From: Chloroflexota bacterium
GTDB taxonomy: Bacteria; Chloroflexota; Anaerolineae; Anaerolineales; Anaerolineaceae
Length of the DNA: 64,000 nt
Direction: 5' to 3'
Assembly (NCBI GenBank): GCA_012517865.1
Contig: JAAYUC010000016.1
Coordinates: forward strand, 1-64,000
Position numbers and translations under genes: made by a program. This document shows, one piece after another, positions 35,858-44,440 of this stretch. Within the stretch, counting starts at the first letter, position 1, and each line of letters opens with the position of its first letter. Under the pieces are notes generated by a model. That model made no database searches. It was given only the letters and a program-made list of their open reading frames with translations, and had not been told where the DNA came from.

Positions 35858-37246
35858 ATGAAAAGCTGGAAGGATATGAAAGTCATCGTGCTGGGAGCTG
35901 CCCGTCAGGGAACAGCGCTTTCACGCTACCTCGCGGGTCAGGGCGCGCGCGTCATCCTTACAGACCTGCGCGGTCCCGAATCCCTTTCAGCGGACGCGTT
36001 AGCGCTGCAGGACCGCGGCGTGGAACTGCGGCTGGGCGGGCATCCGTTGGAAATGCTCGAAGGTGCGGACATGGTCTGTGTTTCGGGAGGCGTGCCCCTC
36101 ACCATCCCATTCCTGCAGGAAGCTTCTCGCAGAGGAATAACACTATCCAACGATTCTCAGGTTTTCATGGAAGCCTGCCCTGCTCCAATTGTTGGCATCA
36201 CCGGGTCGGCAGGAAAAACCACCACCACCGCCCTGCTCGGACTGATGGCGCGAAAATACTTTGAAATGAAGAACAGCCCCAGGCGCGCCTGGGTCGGCGG
36301 CAATATTGGAAATCCCCTGATTGACCAGGTGGCGGAGATACACGAAGATGACCTGGTCATCCTCGAGCTTTCCAGTTTCCAGCTTGAACTGATGACAGTT
36401 TCCCCGCAGGTGGCAGTTGTCCTCAACATCACCCCCAACCATTTGGACAGGCACGGGACCATGCAGGCCTACACAGCTGCCAAGGCCCGCATACTGCATT
36501 TTCAGCACCAGGGAGATGTGGCGGTTCTGAATCGCGATGATTTTGGCTCCTGGGACCTATCCTCGCAGTTGAAGAGCGACCTGATCAGTTTTGGCTTCAA
36601 TCGTCCTGAGGGGACTCAATACGGAACATACATACAGAAAGACTCCATTTGGCTGCAGATTGACCGTCAGCAGCTGAAAATGCTTCCATTGGACTGGATT
36701 CAACTGCGCGGGCAGCACAATATCAGCAATGTGCTGGCGGCCTGCGCCGCGGCCGCGGCGGCCTCGCTGGCGCTGCCGGCCATTCAAAGCGCTGTGGAAG
36801 AGTTTACCGGCGTACCGCACAGGCTGGAGTTCGTGCGGAACGTGCGCGGCGCCGATTGGTATAACGATTCCATCGCCACCGCGCCCGAGCGCACGCTTGC
36901 CGCGCTTGAATCCTTCCAGGGCCCGCTGATATTGCTTTTGGGCGGCAGGGATAAGGACCTGCCCTGGGATAAGCTGGCTGCGCAAGTGCACAGCCGCGTG
37001 CGGCATGCCGTCCTGTTTGGAGAAGCCGCAGGACTGATTGGCCGGGCGCTGGGAACCGTCCAAGCCGGCGAGACGCTTCAGTCCATTACTGAGTGCGCGA
37101 CGCTTCAGGAAGCGGTGGTTAAAGCCGCGGAACTCGCCCGCGAAGGCGATACCGTGCTGCTTTCGCCGGGCGGCACCAGCTACGACGCCTTTAAGGATTT
37201 TGAGGAACGAGGAGAGTACTTCAGACAATGGGTGAACGCGCTGTGA
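35858..37246 (+). CDS. murD: UDP-N-acetylmuramoylalanine--D-glutamate ligase
   Basis: The track start at 35768 lies inside mraY. An AGGA six bases before the ATG at 35858 supports that start. The ATG at 35852, which overlaps the mraY stop, is possible. The protein has about 462 residues. A Rossmann-type start is followed by ATP loop GITGSAGKTTTTA, LELSSFQLELM and NITPNHLDRHGTM, then the C-terminal motifs PHRLEFV, WYNDSIATAPE and LLLGGRDKDLPW. The enzyme adds D-Glu to UDP-MurNAc-L-Ala in the cytoplasm. It overlaps ftsW by 19 bases if ftsW starts at its ATG. Confidence 0.95.
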   Translation: MKSWKDMKVIVLGAARQGTALSRYLAGQGARVILTDLRGPESLSADALALQDRGVELRLGGHPLEMLEGADMVCVSGGVPLTIPFLQEASRRGITLSNDSQVFMEACPAPIVGITGSAGKTTTTALLGLMARKYFEMKNSPRRAWVGGNIGNPLIDQVAEIHEDDLVILELSSFQLELMTVSPQVAVVLNITPNHLDRHGTMQAYTAAKARILHFQHQGDVAVLNRDDFGSWDLSSQLKSDLISFGFNRPEGTQYGTYIQKDSIWLQIDRQQLKMLPLDWIQLRGQHNISNVLAACAAAAAASLALPAIQSAVEEFTGVPHRLEFVRNVRGADWYNDSIATAPERTLAALESFQGPLILLLGGRDKDLPWDKLAAQVHSRVRHAVLFGEAAGLIGRALGTVQAGETLQSITECATLQEAVVKAAELAREGDTVLLSPGGTSYDAFKDFEERGEYFRQWVNAL

Positions 37247-38472
37247 CCAATGATTTCGTGAAACCAGCTGCGCGGCGGAGCAGCGCATCCAGACTGCCTT
37301 TTGACGTTCCGCTGCTGCTGATAATTGCCAGCCTGCTGGTCATCGGGCTTCTGATGGTGTATTCCACCAGCCTGGACGCTTCTCTGCGCATGGGCAAGGA
37401 ACCCACCTACCTCTTTACCCGCCAGATTATGTGGGTACTGCTTTCCATTGGCTTGGCTGTGGGCCTGAGCTACATCGACTACCACATCTACAAACCCTAC
37501 GTCTTCTGGGGTCTGGGGATCATCATCATTCTTTTGCTGGTTGTGCTTATCCGCAACGACATACGCTTCAACTCCAGCCGCGCGCTGTTTGAGGGCTCTT
37601 TCCAACCTTCGGAATTCGCCAAGCTCGGCATCATTTTATACCTTTCCTTCTGGCTCTCCTCTCACCGCGAGACGATGAACCTCCTTTCGGACGGCTTATT
37701 TCCGCTGCTTCTCGTCGTTGGCGTCACCGCCGGCATGATTGTCCTCCAGCCGGATTTGAGCGCAGCCGCGACTGTCGTTGTGCTGGGTATTTTGCTTTTC
37801 TTCCTGGCGGGCGGCGACCTTAAAAAACTGCTGATTTTTGTGGTGTTTGTCGGCGGCATCGGCGCAATTGTGGTTTCGATTTCCCGCACCGGTCAGGCCC
37901 GCATCAGCGACTATCTGAGCGGCCTCAAAGACCTGACCGGCAGTTCCTACCATGTTCAGCGCATCTATGAAGCCATTATCAAAGGCGGCGTGTTCGGCGT
38001 GGGCATCGGTGAAGCGGATACCAAATTTACCGGCCTGCCCCTGCCGCATACGGACAGCATCTTCGCGGTGATTGCAGAAGAAACAGGGCTGGTAGGCGCG
38101 ATTTTTGTCATGACGCTGTACGTGCTGCTGCTCTGGCGCGGATTGGTAATTGCCAGACGCGCGCCGGACCAGCTTGGAGCGCTGATTAGCTTCGGGCTCA
38201 TCAACTGGATTGCGCTTGAGGCATTAATGAACATCAGCGTGATTGTGGGCTTATTCCCGTTCACGGGGAATGCCCTGCCGCTCATCAGCGCGGGCGGTTC
38301 AAGCATGCTCGCGACCATGGGCGCCCTTGGGATTGTGATGAACGTTGCCAGACAAGGCGTGGCAAAAGAAACTGCAGAAAGGAGCCAGACCAGTGCGATT
38401 GTTGATTTGCGCGGGCGGGACCGGTGGCGGAGTGTATCCGGCACTAACCGTTATGGAAACCCTGAGGAATGA
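37228..38472 (+). CDS. ftsW: Septal peptidoglycan polymerase FtsW (SEDS family)
   Basis: The protein has 414 residues with about ten membrane helices. SEDS motifs: VYSTSLDAS, the FQPSEFAKLGIILYLS stretch, LQPDLSAA and GIGEADTKFTGLPLPHTDSIFAVIAEETGLVG, and the terminal GGSSMLATMGALGI. It polymerises lipid II into glycan strands at the septum with FtsI. The start is either the ATG at 37228 (AGGAG 11 bases upstream) or the GTG at 37243, whose GTGA overlaps the murD stop. The last 26 codons overlap the start of murG in another frame, an unusually long overlap. The C-terminal tail (AERSQTSAIVDLRGRDRW) is polar and cytoplasmic. Confidence 0.95.
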   Translation: MGERAVTNDFVKPAARRSSASRLPFDVPLLLIIASLLVIGLLMVYSTSLDASLRMGKEPTYLFTRQIMWVLLSIGLAVGLSYIDYHIYKPYVFWGLGIIIILLLVVLIRNDIRFNSSRALFEGSFQPSEFAKLGIILYLSFWLSSHRETMNLLSDGLFPLLLVVGVTAGMIVLQPDLSAAATVVVLGILLFFLAGGDLKKLLIFVVFVGGIGAIVVSISRTGQARISDYLSGLKDLTGSSYHVQRIYEAIIKGGVFGVGIGEADTKFTGLPLPHTDSIFAVIAEETGLVGAIFVMTLYVLLLWRGLVIARRAPDQLGALISFGLINWIALEALMNISVIVGLFPFTGNALPLISAGGSSMLATMGALGIVMNVARQGVAKETAERSQTSAIVDLRGRDRWRSVSGTNRYGNPEE

Positions 38473-39463
38473 TGCCCACGAGCTGCTCTGGGTCGGCAGT
38501 GATGGCGGGATGGAGAAGGCGCTGGTGGAACGCGCCGGGCTTCCTTTCACAGCCGTGCCTGCCGCCGGTGTGCATGGGGTTTCCCTCAAGAAGCTGCCTG
38601 GAAACCTCGTCCGGCTCTGGAAAGGCTACCGGAAGTCCCGTCAGCTGCTCAGGCAGTTCAACCCGGATGTGCTCTTCTTCACGGGAGGTTATGTGGCCAT
38701 TCCGATGGCAGTGGCGGGGCTCAGACGGCGGTCCGTGCTCTTCGTTCCGGATATTGAACCGGGGCTCGCGCTCAAAGTACTTGCCCGCTTCGCCAGCCGC
38801 ATCGCGGTCAGCGTGGAGGAATCGCGCAGGTTTTTTAAACAACAGGAGAAAATTACGGTGACAGGTTATCCGTTAAGAGAAGACCTCAAAAAATGGAGCA
38901 AAGACGAAGCGCGGGCTTACTTTGGATTTGACCCCAAAGTTAAGACCATCCTCTTCTTGGGCGGCAGCAGCGGCGCTCGGTCAATCAATCAGGCCGTGAT
39001 GGAAATCGCTGAAAAACTGATCGCGGATTATCAAGTGATTCACCTGACCGGGCATCTGGATTGGGATGTTGTTCAAAACCAAACCAAACAACTCGGTCCG
39101 CGCTATCAGGCATTCCCCTACCTGCATGAAGTTGGCGCCGCCCTAGCCTGCGCGGACCTGGTTGTTTCCAGGGCTGGGGCGTCCACGCTCGGGGAGTATC
39201 CCTTTTTCGGTTTGCCAGCCGTTTTGGTCCCCTACCCTTATGCCTGGAAGTATCAGAAGGTGAACGCTGATTATCTGGTGGACCGCGGAGCCGCGATTTT
39301 GCTGGAGGACCAGTCCCTCAAAACCAGGCTGCTGCCCACCATCACCGCCCTGATGGAAGACCCGCGGCGCCTGGCAGCAATGAGCGCTGCTATGTCCGCG
39401 CTGGCCAACCCAGACGCGGCGCTGGCAATATCTGAACTTTTATTGGAGATGGCTGGAACATGA
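38393..39463 (+). CDS. murG: UDP-GlcNAc--undecaprenyl-pyrophosphoryl-MurNAc-pentapeptide transferase
   Basis: The start is the GTG at 38393, giving VRLLICAGGTGGGVYPALTV. GAAAGGAG lies ten bases upstream, inside ftsW. The track start at 38345 adds an unrelated tail. The protein has 356 residues. Glycosyltransferase family 28 motifs: GGTGGGVYPA (G-loop 1), TGGYVAIPMAVAG and LGGSSGARSINQAV. RAGASTLGEYPFFGLPAVLVPYPYAWKYQKVNA forms the UDP-GlcNAc site. The enzyme makes lipid II from lipid I at the inner membrane face. Confidence 0.96.
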   Translation: MRLLICAGGTGGGVYPALTVMETLRNDAHELLWVGSDGGMEKALVERAGLPFTAVPAAGVHGVSLKKLPGNLVRLWKGYRKSRQLLRQFNPDVLFFTGGYVAIPMAVAGLRRRSVLFVPDIEPGLALKVLARFASRIAVSVEESRRFFKQQEKITVTGYPLREDLKKWSKDEARAYFGFDPKVKTILFLGGSSGARSINQAVMEIAEKLIADYQVIHLTGHLDWDVVQNQTKQLGPRYQAFPYLHEVGAALACADLVVSRAGASTLGEYPFFGLPAVLVPYPYAWKYQKVNADYLVDRGAAILLEDQSLKTRLLPTITALMEDPRRLAAMSAAMSALANPDAALAISELLLEMAGT

Positions 39464-39479
39464 AACTGGAGCGCCAACG

Positions 39480-40001
39480 ATGATCAGCCTGAGTGTCCTC
39501 TTCTACGTGCTAATTGCCTTATTCGTCCTGATTGGCGCGATGCGCGGTTTCGGTAAGGAAATCGTGGTTTGCGCGTCCAGTATTCTGGCGCTCTTCACGA
39601 TTGAAGTGGTCATTCCCAGAATCTTCGGAGACACGGGCGGTTCCAAACGCTTTTGGATCAATACCATTGTGGTCGTTGTGTGCGCCTTTGCTGGTTACCA
39701 AACCCCGAATTTGCGCCGGTTCGCGGAAAACATCCGTTTTCAGCGCGGACCTTTCCGCGACATGCTTGCGGGCGGTCTGATGGGAGCCATCAACGGGTAC
39801 ATGATCGTCAGTTCGCTCTGGTTTTATCTGGCAGAAGCAAATTATCCCTTCAAAGCGATTACACCGCCGGACCTCGCGACGGAAATGGGTCAGAGCGCCG
39901 CGAAAATCCTCGCGTCCGCCTTCCCGACCTTTATGCATGCACCGGTCATTTATTACGCGGTCGTGATTGCTTTCTTCATGCTGATTGGAGCTTTTGTCTG
40001 A
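39480..40001 (+). CDS. CvpA-like membrane protein inside the dcw cluster
   Basis: The protein has 173 residues with about four membrane helices. The first helix ends in VLIGAMRGFGKEIVV, like the R-G-x-x-R/K-E pattern that begins CvpA proteins (colicin V production). A later MLAGGLMGAINGYMIVSSLWFYL resembles the CvpA G-x-x-x-G helix. An extended stretch (PPDLATEMGQSAAKIL) precedes the last helix. The assignment is moderate, since CvpA sequences vary widely. The gene starts 17 bp after murG with GGAG upstream, and its stop shares one base with the murC start. Tight coupling suggests a role in envelope synthesis, but none is established from the sequence. Confidence 0.6.
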   Translation: MISLSVLFYVLIALFVLIGAMRGFGKEIVVCASSILALFTIEVVIPRIFGDTGGSKRFWINTIVVVVCAFAGYQTPNLRRFAENIRFQRGPFRDMLAGGLMGAINGYMIVSSLWFYLAEANYPFKAITPPDLATEMGQSAAKILASAFPTFMHAPVIYYAVVIAFFMLIGAFV

Positions 40002-41392
40002 TGAAGCGCGTGCACTTGATTGGAATTGGTGGAACTGGCATGTCGGCGATTGCCGTGGTGCTCCTTGAAAAGGGGTACCAGGTGAGCGGTTCTGACCTGA
40101 CGGCATCTGCCTATTTCCAGATGGTCAGCAAACGCGGCGCGCAAGTGGCGCTGGGGCACAATCCCCAGTTGGCCCTGCGCGCGGACCTCGTCGTGCGGTC
40201 TTCCGCTGTGCGGGATGATGACCCGGAGGTGACTGCAGCCCGAGCCGCCGGCATCCCGGTAATCAAGCGGGAAGGCTTCCTCTCCGAGCTCACCTGGGGA
40301 AAAGAAACAATCGCGGTGGCTGGTTCCCACGGAAAGACCACAACCACGGCAATGCTCATTTGCATGCTGGACGCTCTCACCTACGATCCAAGTTTCATCG
40401 TGGGCGCGGAAATCAAAGAGCTGGGCACGAATGCCCGCTGGGACGTCGGCCGACATTTTGTCATCGAAGCCGATGAGTACGACAACATGTTCCTTGGCCT
40501 CACCCCCCAGGTTTCGGTGGTGACCAATATTGAACACGACCATCCGGACTGTTTCCCTACCATGGAGGATTATCTGCACGCGTTCGAAAACTTTATCAAC
40601 CGCGCAGTGCCCAATGGAAAAACCATCCTTTGCGGGGACGATCCGGGTGTGGCCGCTCTGATGAAACGGGATTTGCGCACGGATATCGCCTTAATCACTT
40701 ACGGATTCAGCGAGGACTGCGACTACCGCATTTCGGATTACGCCTGGGACGGCAGCGCTTCTCACTTTAGCCTGACGCGCGTTAAATCCCATCGTGCGCC
40801 CGAAAAGCTGGGGGAATTTGCTTTGCGCTTGCCGGGAAAACACAATGTGGCGAACGCTGCTGCCGCGCTAACGGTCGTGGATGTGCTGGGCGGCAGCCCC
40901 GCGGATTGCGCCCCATCCCTGGCAGAGTACGCCGGCACCGAGCGCCGATTCGAAATCGTGTTTGAAAGCGCCGGTGAGGTCTTAATAAACGACTACGGAC
41001 ACCATCCGACGCAGGTTCGCGCGACTCTGAGCGCCGCGCGGGACCTGTTCCCTCACAAGAAAATCTGGGCGGTTTGGGAGCCCCATACCTTCACCCGCAC
41101 CGAAACGCTGAAAGCGGAATTCGCCCGCGCGCTGGAGCTGGCCGACGCGGTCATGATTACCCGCATTTACGCCGCCCGCGAGGCGGATGACGGCTTTACC
41201 CCGCAGGCGGTTGTGGATCTGATGCCGCAGGGAAAGGCCCAGTACTTCCCGGATTACGCGGCGCTTGTGGAAGCCATCAGTCAGCAGTTATGCGGCAACG
41301 ATGTTGTCGTCTTCCTTTCCGCCGGCAAGGGCCCGCAAATCTGCGCCCTGCTGCGGGAAAGAATCCTTAGTAAGAGCGGGGAGGAGGCATGA
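40001..41392 (+). CDS. murC: UDP-N-acetylmuramate--L-alanine ligase
   Basis: The start is the ATG at 40001, which overlaps the previous stop (TGATG) and gives MKRVHLIGIGGTGMSAIAVVLL, the MurC hallmark. The track start at 39653 is wrong. The protein has 463 residues. ATP loop: AVAGSHGKTTTTAM. Further motifs: EADEYDNMFLGLTPQ, TNIEHDHPDCFPT and the C-terminal GTERRFEIVFE, NDYGHHPTQVRATL and WEPHTFTRT. The enzyme adds the first amino acid, L-Ala, to UDP-MurNAc in the cytoplasm. Its stop overlaps murB by four bases. Confidence 0.96.
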   Translation: MKRVHLIGIGGTGMSAIAVVLLEKGYQVSGSDLTASAYFQMVSKRGAQVALGHNPQLALRADLVVRSSAVRDDDPEVTAARAAGIPVIKREGFLSELTWGKETIAVAGSHGKTTTTAMLICMLDALTYDPSFIVGAEIKELGTNARWDVGRHFVIEADEYDNMFLGLTPQVSVVTNIEHDHPDCFPTMEDYLHAFENFINRAVPNGKTILCGDDPGVAALMKRDLRTDIALITYGFSEDCDYRISDYAWDGSASHFSLTRVKSHRAPEKLGEFALRLPGKHNVANAAAALTVVDVLGGSPADCAPSLAEYAGTERRFEIVFESAGEVLINDYGHHPTQVRATLSAARDLFPHKKIWAVWEPHTFTRTETLKAEFARALELADAVMITRIYAAREADDGFTPQAVVDLMPQGKAQYFPDYAALVEAISQQLCGNDVVVFLSAGKGPQICALLRERILSKSGEEA

Positions 41393-42318
41393 TGAGCGTT
41401 CCAATCCGCAAATTACAGGAAATCTTTGGCGGCCGGCTGCAGGAGAATGTGCGCATGGCCAACTACACCACCTCACGGGTGGGTGGCCCCGCCCTGGGGT
41501 TGATTGCGGTCAATACCCTGGACGAAATGCGGGAAGCCGCGAACACGCTGTGGGACCTGGATGTTCCGTTCAAACTGATTGGAAGCGGCTCAAACATTCT
41601 GGTCAGCGATAAAGGTTACGCGGGCATTATCCTGTTGAATCACTGCCACAACATCCGGATAAACACCCAAAAGGAGCCGCCAACGATTTTCGCTGAAAGC
41701 GGCGCAAACCTCAGCAATATTGCCCGCCAAAGCGCTTTGCGCGGTCTCAGCGGGTTGGAGTGGGCCGGCAGCGTGCCTGGTTCGGTTGGGGGCGCGGTTT
41801 ACGGAAATGCCGGAGCCTTCGGTTCGGATATTTCCAGGTCGCTCATTTCCATCCAGGCTTTGCTGCGCGGCGAGGGAGAAGTGACTTTAACAGCCGAAGA
41901 CCTTAAATTCGCGTACCGCAGCAGCTGCTTAAAGCGGGAAAAGAAAGATGTTCTCATCCTTTCTGCCACCCTGCAAGCCGAACGCAGTTCGCGGGAAGCC
42001 GCCTGGAAAACCTTGATGGAGATGTCGGAAAAACGGCAGGCCACGCAACCCACCGGCGCGTCCACCGGCTCAACCTTCAAGAACCCGCCCGGAGATTACG
42101 CGGGAAGGCTGATTGAAGCAGCAGGGCTGAAGGGACTGCAGGATGGTCATGCCCGTTTCAGCGGCTTGCACGCGAATTTCATTGTGAATGACGGCAATTC
42201 CAGCGCGCAGGAATACCTGAAGCTGATCCGCCTGGCGCAGAAAACTGTCATGGAAAAATTCGGCGTCGCGCTGGAACTTGAAATTGAATTGATAGGTGAA
42301 TTTGATGACGAAGACTAA
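41389..42318 (+). CDS. murB: UDP-N-acetylenolpyruvoylglucosamine reductase
   Basis: The protein has 309 residues. The FAD-binding part has NYTTSRVGGPA, LIGSGSNILVSDKGYAGIIL and GLSGLEWAGSVPGSVGGAVYGNAGAFGSDI. The active-site Ser lies in GASTGSTFKNPPGDYAGRLIEAAGLKG. The C-terminus has HANFIVNDGNSSAQEYLKLI. The enzyme reduces UDP-GlcNAc-enolpyruvate to UDP-MurNAc with NADPH. It overlaps the murC stop by four bases (ATGA), so the two are coupled. Confidence 0.96.
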   Translation: MMSVPIRKLQEIFGGRLQENVRMANYTTSRVGGPALGLIAVNTLDEMREAANTLWDLDVPFKLIGSGSNILVSDKGYAGIILLNHCHNIRINTQKEPPTIFAESGANLSNIARQSALRGLSGLEWAGSVPGSVGGAVYGNAGAFGSDISRSLISIQALLRGEGEVTLTAEDLKFAYRSSCLKREKKDVLILSATLQAERSSREAAWKTLMEMSEKRQATQPTGASTGSTFKNPPGDYAGRLIEAAGLKGLQDGHARFSGLHANFIVNDGNSSAQEYLKLIRLAQKTVMEKFGVALELEIELIGEFDDED

Positions 42319-43408
42319 GCTCAACCTCGGATTAATGTTTGGCGGTCGTTCGGGGGAACACGCGGTATCGCTCAGGTCTTCCCGGTCTGTCCGGGACGTC
42401 CTGGACCCCGCAAAGTATAACGTGATTGAAATCGGGATTACTTTGGACGGCATCTGGCTGAGCGGGCCGGACGCCCTGAAAGCGTTTGAACAAGGCGATA
42501 CCAGCAGCCTGTACGAAGTAAGCCTTCTCAATATCGCGGGCAAAGTGGGACTCTATCGTCTCGAAAGCGAAAAGCTGGAGCTGCTCTCGGAGCTGGATGT
42601 CATCTTCCCGGTCCTGCACGGCACATTCGGGGAAGACGGCACCATCCAGGGCTTATTCGAAATTCTCAACTGCGCCTATGTCGGCGCGGGTGTACTGGCT
42701 TCCGCCGCCTGCATGGATAAAGCAGTCTGCAAAGACCTTCTCCACAACGCGGGCATCCCGGTGCTTCCGTATCGCGTCTTCAGCCGCAGTCAAATCAACA
42801 ATTATCTCGATGATGTCGTTGCCCTTTCCGAGGCCGTATCCGCCTACCCACTGTTCGTGAAACCCGCCAATCTTGGTTCCTCCGTGGGTATCAGCAAAGC
42901 CCGGGGTCGTGAAGAACTTCGCGCCGCATTGAAAAAAGCTGCGCGTTTCGACCGGCGCGTGCTGGTAGAGCGCGGCATCAACGCCCGCGAGATTGAAATC
43001 AGCGTGCTTGGAAACGACGACCCTGTTGTTTCCGTCCCGGGAGAAATTGTCCCGCTAGATGAGTTCTACACCTACAAGGACAAATATCTGAGCGGCGACC
43101 CGGAAACCATCATTCCCGCTCCTTTTGATGAGGAGACCACCCGCACTATCCAGGAATACGCCCTGCGGGCTTACCGCGCGGTGGACGGCGCCGGGCTCTC
43201 ACGGGTGGATTTCCTGTTGGATAAAGATTCCGGTGAACTTTTTCTGAGCGAGATTAACACCATGCCGGGATTTACCAACATCAGTATGTATCCAAAACTA
43301 TGGAAAGTCTCCGGTCTGGAATACCCGGACCTGGTAGACCGCCTCATTGCGCTCGCCTTGGAGCGCAAAGCGGACCAGGATGCGACCGTTCGAAAGTATG
43401 AGGATTAG
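42305..43408 (+). CDS. ddl: D-alanine--D-alanine ligase
   Basis: The start is the ATG at 42305, six bases after AGGTG. The track start is a GTG three codons upstream. The protein has 367 residues. N-terminal LGLMFGGRSGEHAVSLRSS is the Ddl signature. HGTFGEDGTIQGLFEILNCAYVGAGVLASAACMDK marks the centre. The ATP-grasp part has FVKPANLGSSVGISKA and the Mg ligands in RVDFLLDKDSGELFLSEINTMPGFTNISMYPKLW. The enzyme makes the dipeptide used by MurF. The order murB-ddl-ftsQ is common in dcw clusters. Confidence 0.97.
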   Translation: MTKTKLNLGLMFGGRSGEHAVSLRSSRSVRDVLDPAKYNVIEIGITLDGIWLSGPDALKAFEQGDTSSLYEVSLLNIAGKVGLYRLESEKLELLSELDVIFPVLHGTFGEDGTIQGLFEILNCAYVGAGVLASAACMDKAVCKDLLHNAGIPVLPYRVFSRSQINNYLDDVVALSEAVSAYPLFVKPANLGSSVGISKARGREELRAALKKAARFDRRVLVERGINAREIEISVLGNDDPVVSVPGEIVPLDEFYTYKDKYLSGDPETIIPAPFDEETTRTIQEYALRAYRAVDGAGLSRVDFLLDKDSGELFLSEINTMPGFTNISMYPKLWKVSGLEYPDLVDRLIALALERKADQDATVRKYED

Positions 43409-43416
43409 GGATTAAG

Positions 43417-44439
43417 ATGGCACCTCGTTACGAGAATATGACCAGAGCGGACCAGGTAAGAGCGCGCCGCAGCATTGAACCCGCGCGCCGTAAGCCAATT
43501 CCGCAGCCGGAAAAGTATTCCAAACGGAATGCCGAGAGTTCAGCGCGCGTCACAGTACGGCGGGCGGATTTGAACATGGCCAAACCGACCTCCTCTGCGT
43601 ACACGCAGCACCGCCGCAAGTTTTATGTTCACTCCGAAGCTTCCGGCACAGAAATCGAACTTCCTTCCCTGCCAATGGTCAAACTCAGCTGGCGGCTGGC
43701 TTCGGCGCTTCTCGCGATTCTGGCAGGAATTGGCATCTATCTGGTCAGTTCTTCTCCCACCTTCCTGATTTCTTCCATCAACCTGAACGGCGCTGTGCGC
43801 GTATCCGCTCAGGAAATTCTGGATACGATTGACCTGGAAGGCACGCAAGTCATCAAAATCACACCGGACCAAATCAAGGAAAAAATCGTCTCGGCATTTC
43901 CCGATATTGCCTCCGCGGAAGTCAGCGTCTCTTTTCCGGCAGAGGTGAACGTCTCCGTGCAGGAACGCATCCCCGCCATCACATGGGTAGAAAATGACAC
44001 CCCGCTCTATTGGGTGGATGAAAAAGGCTACACCTTTCCTGTGCGCGGAGAAGCCAGCATTCCGCTGACCGTGCATGCCAGCGGCGAACCTCCCCGTCCT
44101 TTGGGTTACGCGTCAGCGCAGGAATCAGCCCTGCCAGAGGAAGCGGACCAGGCTCCTGCAGAGCCAAAGCCTTCAGTTGACCCGCAGTTTGTGGAGATGG
44201 TCCTCAAGCTGCGGCCAATACTGCCGCAAGGAACCGCGCTGTTGTACAGCCCGGAACACGGCTTGGGCTGGACCGACCCCAAAGGGTGGCAGGTCTATCT
44301 TGGAACAGACCCAAAAGATATCGATATGAAACTGGCAGAGTATCAAGTAATTGTTGCCCATCTTTTGGAGAGAAACTTGCAACCTGTTCTTATCAACCTC
44401 GAATACTTACACGCACCTTATTATCGATTGGAGCATTAA
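43417..44439 (+). CDS. ftsQ: Cell-division protein FtsQ/DivIB
   Basis: The protein has 340 residues. A long basic cytoplasmic tail (1-85) precedes one membrane helix at about 89-112 (LSWRLASALLAILAGIGIYLVS). The POTRA domain follows, with FLISSINLNGAVRVSAQEILDTIDLEG and a beta domain with RIPAITWVENDTPLYWVDEKGYTFPV. An acidic Pro/Ala linker (about 230-250) leads to GLGWTDPKGWQVYLGT and KLAEYQVIVAHLLERN, typical of the FtsQ/DivIB C-terminal domain. It is a bitopic divisome scaffold that connects FtsL/FtsB-type proteins to the Z-ring. It starts after AGGGATTAAG. Confidence 0.9.
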   Translation: MAPRYENMTRADQVRARRSIEPARRKPIPQPEKYSKRNAESSARVTVRRADLNMAKPTSSAYTQHRRKFYVHSEASGTEIELPSLPMVKLSWRLASALLAILAGIGIYLVSSSPTFLISSINLNGAVRVSAQEILDTIDLEGTQVIKITPDQIKEKIVSAFPDIASAEVSVSFPAEVNVSVQERIPAITWVENDTPLYWVDEKGYTFPVRGEASIPLTVHASGEPPRPLGYASAQESALPEEADQAPAEPKPSVDPQFVEMVLKLRPILPQGTALLYSPEHGLGWTDPKGWQVYLGTDPKDIDMKLAEYQVIVAHLLERNLQPVLINLEYLHAPYYRLEH

Positions 44440-44440
44440 T

